Shown: positions 62,413 to 64,000 of the stretch, piece by piece
Position numbering within the stretch: the stretch's first letter is position 1
Layout: every line of letters starts with the position of its first letter
Assembly (NCBI RefSeq): GCF_003477885.1
Contig: NZ_QUEE01000004.1
Span: 1 to 64,000 of the forward strand
Direction: 5' to 3'
Source of the DNA: Lachnotalea sp. AF33-28
Lineage (GTDB): Bacteria; Bacillota; Clostridia; Lachnospirales; Lachnospiraceae
DNA length: 64,000 bases
Notes under the pieces: model-generated
What the model was told of the DNA's origin: nothing
Databases searched by the model: none
What the model saw: the letters and a program-made list of their open reading frames with translations, nothing else
Made by a program: the position numbers and the translations under genes

Positions 62413-62784
62413 ATGAAAAGTTATACAATCACCGTAAACGGTGTGGCATACGATGTTACTGTTGAAGAAACCGCTGCGGGCGCAGCACCTGCAGCGCCTG
62501 CTGTAAAGGCAGCGCCCAAGGCTGCCCCGAAAGCGGCGCCCAAGGCCGCTGCTCCTGCTTCAGGCGCAGGAAATATTAAAGTGACGGCAGGAGCCGCCGG
62601 AAAGATCTTTAAGGTAGAAGCAAAGGTTGGCCAGGCGCTCAAAGCCGGCGATACCGTGGTTGTTGTAGAAGCCATGAAAATGGAAATCCCCGTTGTTGCA
62701 CCGCAGGACGGAACCGTTGCCAGCATTGATGTACACGAAGGCGATGCTGTGGAGGCAGGAGCTTTACTGGCAACCCTGAACTAA
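62413..62784 (+). CDS. Biotin carboxyl carrier subunit
   Basis: A 123-residue biotinyl carrier. A short N-terminal region (SYTITVNGVAYDVTVEE) and an Ala/Pro/Lys hinge (about 28-56) lead to the biotinyl domain (about 57-123) with the signature EAMKMEIPV; biotin is attached to K89. It carries CO2 from the carboxyltransferase to the membrane beta subunit. AGGAGGAAA precedes the ATG. Confidence 0.95.
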   Translation: MKSYTITVNGVAYDVTVEETAAGAAPAAPAVKAAPKAAPKAAPKAAAPASGAGNIKVTAGAAGKIFKVEAKVGQALKAGDTVVVVEAMKMEIPVVAPQDGTVASIDVHEGDAVEAGALLATLN

Positions 62785-62834
62785 TCCGTCCGTAAAGCAT
62801 ACTGCCGGATAATTGAAATAACGGAGGTTAAGAA

Positions 62835-63959
62835 ATGGAATACATCATGGATACACTGGGGAATCTCGTGCATCAGACCGCGTTTTTTAATCTGACGGTA
62901 GGTAACTACGTCATGATCGCTGTTGCATGTGGTTTTCTGTTCCTGGCAATCAAGAAAGAGTATGAGCCGCTTCTGCTCGTGCCGATTGCCTTCGGTATGT
63001 TACTGGTAAATATTTATCCTCCTATTATGGAGGAGGGCGGACTGCTTCACTACTTTTTCCTTTTGGACGAGTGGGGAATCCTGCCGCCGTTAATCTTCAT
63101 GGGCGTTGGCGCCATGACGGATTTCGGACCGCTGATTGCTAATCCCAAGAGCTTTCTTTTAGGAGCTGCAGCACAGTTCGGTATTTTCGCCGCATACATC
63201 GGCGCTATGCTGCTGGGATTTGAGGATAAGGCTGCAGCCGCGATCTCCATCATAGGCGGAGCTGACGGCCCGACCTCCATCTATCTGGCCGGCCAGCTCG
63301 GACAGAGCGCTCTGATGGGCCCCATCGCCGTGGCAGCGTACTCCTATATGTCACTGGTGCCGATCATTCAGCCGCCCATCATGAAGCTTCTGACCACAGA
63401 AAAGGAAAGAAAGATCAAGATGGAGCAGTTAAGGCCGGTTACCAAGCTGGAAAAGATTCTGTTCCCGATCATAGTAACCATCGTTGTCTGCCTGCTCCTG
63501 CCGTCGGTAGCGCCGTTAGTCGGTATGCTGATGCTGGGTAACCTCTTTAAAGAGAGCGGCGTGGTCAGACAGCTGACTGAAACTGCGTCCAACGCGCTGA
63601 TGTATATCGTTGTTATCCTGCTGGGCACATCCGTAGGCGCTACCACCAGCGCAAGCGCATTCTTAAACGTGACCACGTTAAAGATCGTAGGCCTGGGACT
63701 GCTGGCGTTCTGCTTCGGTACGGCGGCCGGCGTGCTGTTTGGCAAGCTGATGTGCAAGGTGACCGGCGGCAAGGTGAACCCGCTGATCGGTTCTGCCGGC
63801 GTGTCCGCAGTGCCCATGGCGGCCAGAGTGTCACAGAAGGTGGGCGCGGAAGCGGATCCTACCAACTTCCTGCTGATGCATGCCATGGGACCGAATGTGG
63901 CCGGTGTTATCGGTACGGCGGTAGCCGCAGGTACCTTTATGGCTATATTCGGAGTATAA
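62835..63959 (+). CDS. Sodium ion-translocating decarboxylase beta subunit
   Basis: A 374-residue integral membrane protein of the OadB/MmdB/GcdB family, which decarboxylates carboxybiotin and pumps Na+ outward. Family hallmarks are GVGAMTDFGPLIANP, SIIGGADGPTSIY, and VSAVPMAARVSQ near the C-terminus, where the conserved Asp and Ser of the Na+ path lie. About nine to ten hydrophobic segments are visible. GGAGG precedes the ATG. Confidence 0.95.
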   Translation: MEYIMDTLGNLVHQTAFFNLTVGNYVMIAVACGFLFLAIKKEYEPLLLVPIAFGMLLVNIYPPIMEEGGLLHYFFLLDEWGILPPLIFMGVGAMTDFGPLIANPKSFLLGAAAQFGIFAAYIGAMLLGFEDKAAAAISIIGGADGPTSIYLAGQLGQSALMGPIAVAAYSYMSLVPIIQPPIMKLLTTEKERKIKMEQLRPVTKLEKILFPIIVTIVVCLLLPSVAPLVGMLMLGNLFKESGVVRQLTETASNALMYIVVILLGTSVGATTSASAFLNVTTLKIVGLGLLAFCFGTAAGVLFGKLMCKVTGGKVNPLIGSAGVSAVPMAARVSQKVGAEADPTNFLLMHAMGPNVAGVIGTAVAAGTFMAIFGV

Positions 63960-63983
63960 CATCGATAAAAGGAGGAGATTAGA

Positions 63984-64000
63984 ATGGCAGAAATAGAAAA
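63984..64000 (+). CDS. Start of a further gene, cut by the window edge
   Basis: GGAGGAG at 63971-63977 and ATG at 63984 open a frame (MAEIE...) that leaves the window. In many Lachnospiraceae the OadB gene is followed by a pyruvate/oxaloacetate carboxyltransferase (OadA) gene; that is a guess from context only. Confidence 0.5.

Noticed and set aside
1..64000. CRISPR array, prophage or defence genes
   Set aside because: No regularly spaced repeats, cas-like genes, phage structural genes or integrases were seen.

Overview
The window looks like chromosomal DNA of an anaerobic gut Firmicute of the Lachnospiraceae (Eisenbergiella/Blautia/Hungatella type). The grounds are strong AGGAGG ribosome binding sites, a secG-rnr-smpB-ssrA block, a YesM/YesN-type two-component system, LplB/YtcP-type sugar permeases with a DUF3502-type binding lipoprotein, and a sodium-pumping decarboxylase operon. 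This assignment is inferred from gene content and style. No 16S rRNA or tRNA gene is present.

Layout. (1) 157-2154, minus strand: a frameshifted GNAT acetyltransferase, a phosphotransferase-fold kinase and an intact GNAT acetyltransferase. (2) 2375-43640, plus strand: a roughly 41-kb glycoside-utilisation locus. It holds two GH78 rhamnosidases, a GH94 phosphorylase, a GH43 enzyme, four GH3 enzymes (one with swapped domain order), a GH2 enzyme, a GH106-like enzyme, a tandem-barrel sugar isomerase-like protein, a serine beta-lactamase-fold hydrolase, a short ceramidase-fold protein, five esterase-like proteins, a histidine kinase/AraC response regulator pair, one solute-binding lipoprotein and two permeases. 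(3) 43669-43917: a broken esterase remnant. (4) 43990-47399: the housekeeping block secG, rnr, smpB and ssrA (tmRNA). (5) 47497-58540: a diguanylate cyclase, mscL, an AraC regulator divergent from a second GH106-like enzyme, a PAS-GGDEF-EAL protein, a D,D-carboxypeptidase and an unknown membrane protein. (6) 58829-60181: a MATE exporter. (7) 60602 to the end: a biotin-dependent, Na+-coupled decarboxylase operon (carboxyltransferase, OadG, biotin carrier, OadB, and the first codons of one more gene).

How the sugar locus would work. None of its enzymes begins with a signal peptide; only the binding lipoprotein is exported. The likely logic is import of fairly small, rhamnose-rich and acylated glycosides by the ABC transporter (the ATPase must come from elsewhere), followed by removal of acyl groups by the cytoplasmic esterases and stepwise sugar removal by GH78, GH106-like, GH43, GH2, GH3 and GH94 enzymes. 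No polysaccharide lyase, GH28 or GH105 gene is present. This argues against long pectin chains and favours oligosaccharides or decorated plant secondary glycosides. The substrate itself is inference.

Non-coding structure worth noting: a 208-nt palindromic element flanked by a perfect 8-bp direct repeat (a MITE-like insertion at the MATE stop codon), a 131-nt multi-stem leader before the sensor kinase, a three-copy hairpin family with a conserved loop, and a tight cluster of palindromes before the MATE gene.
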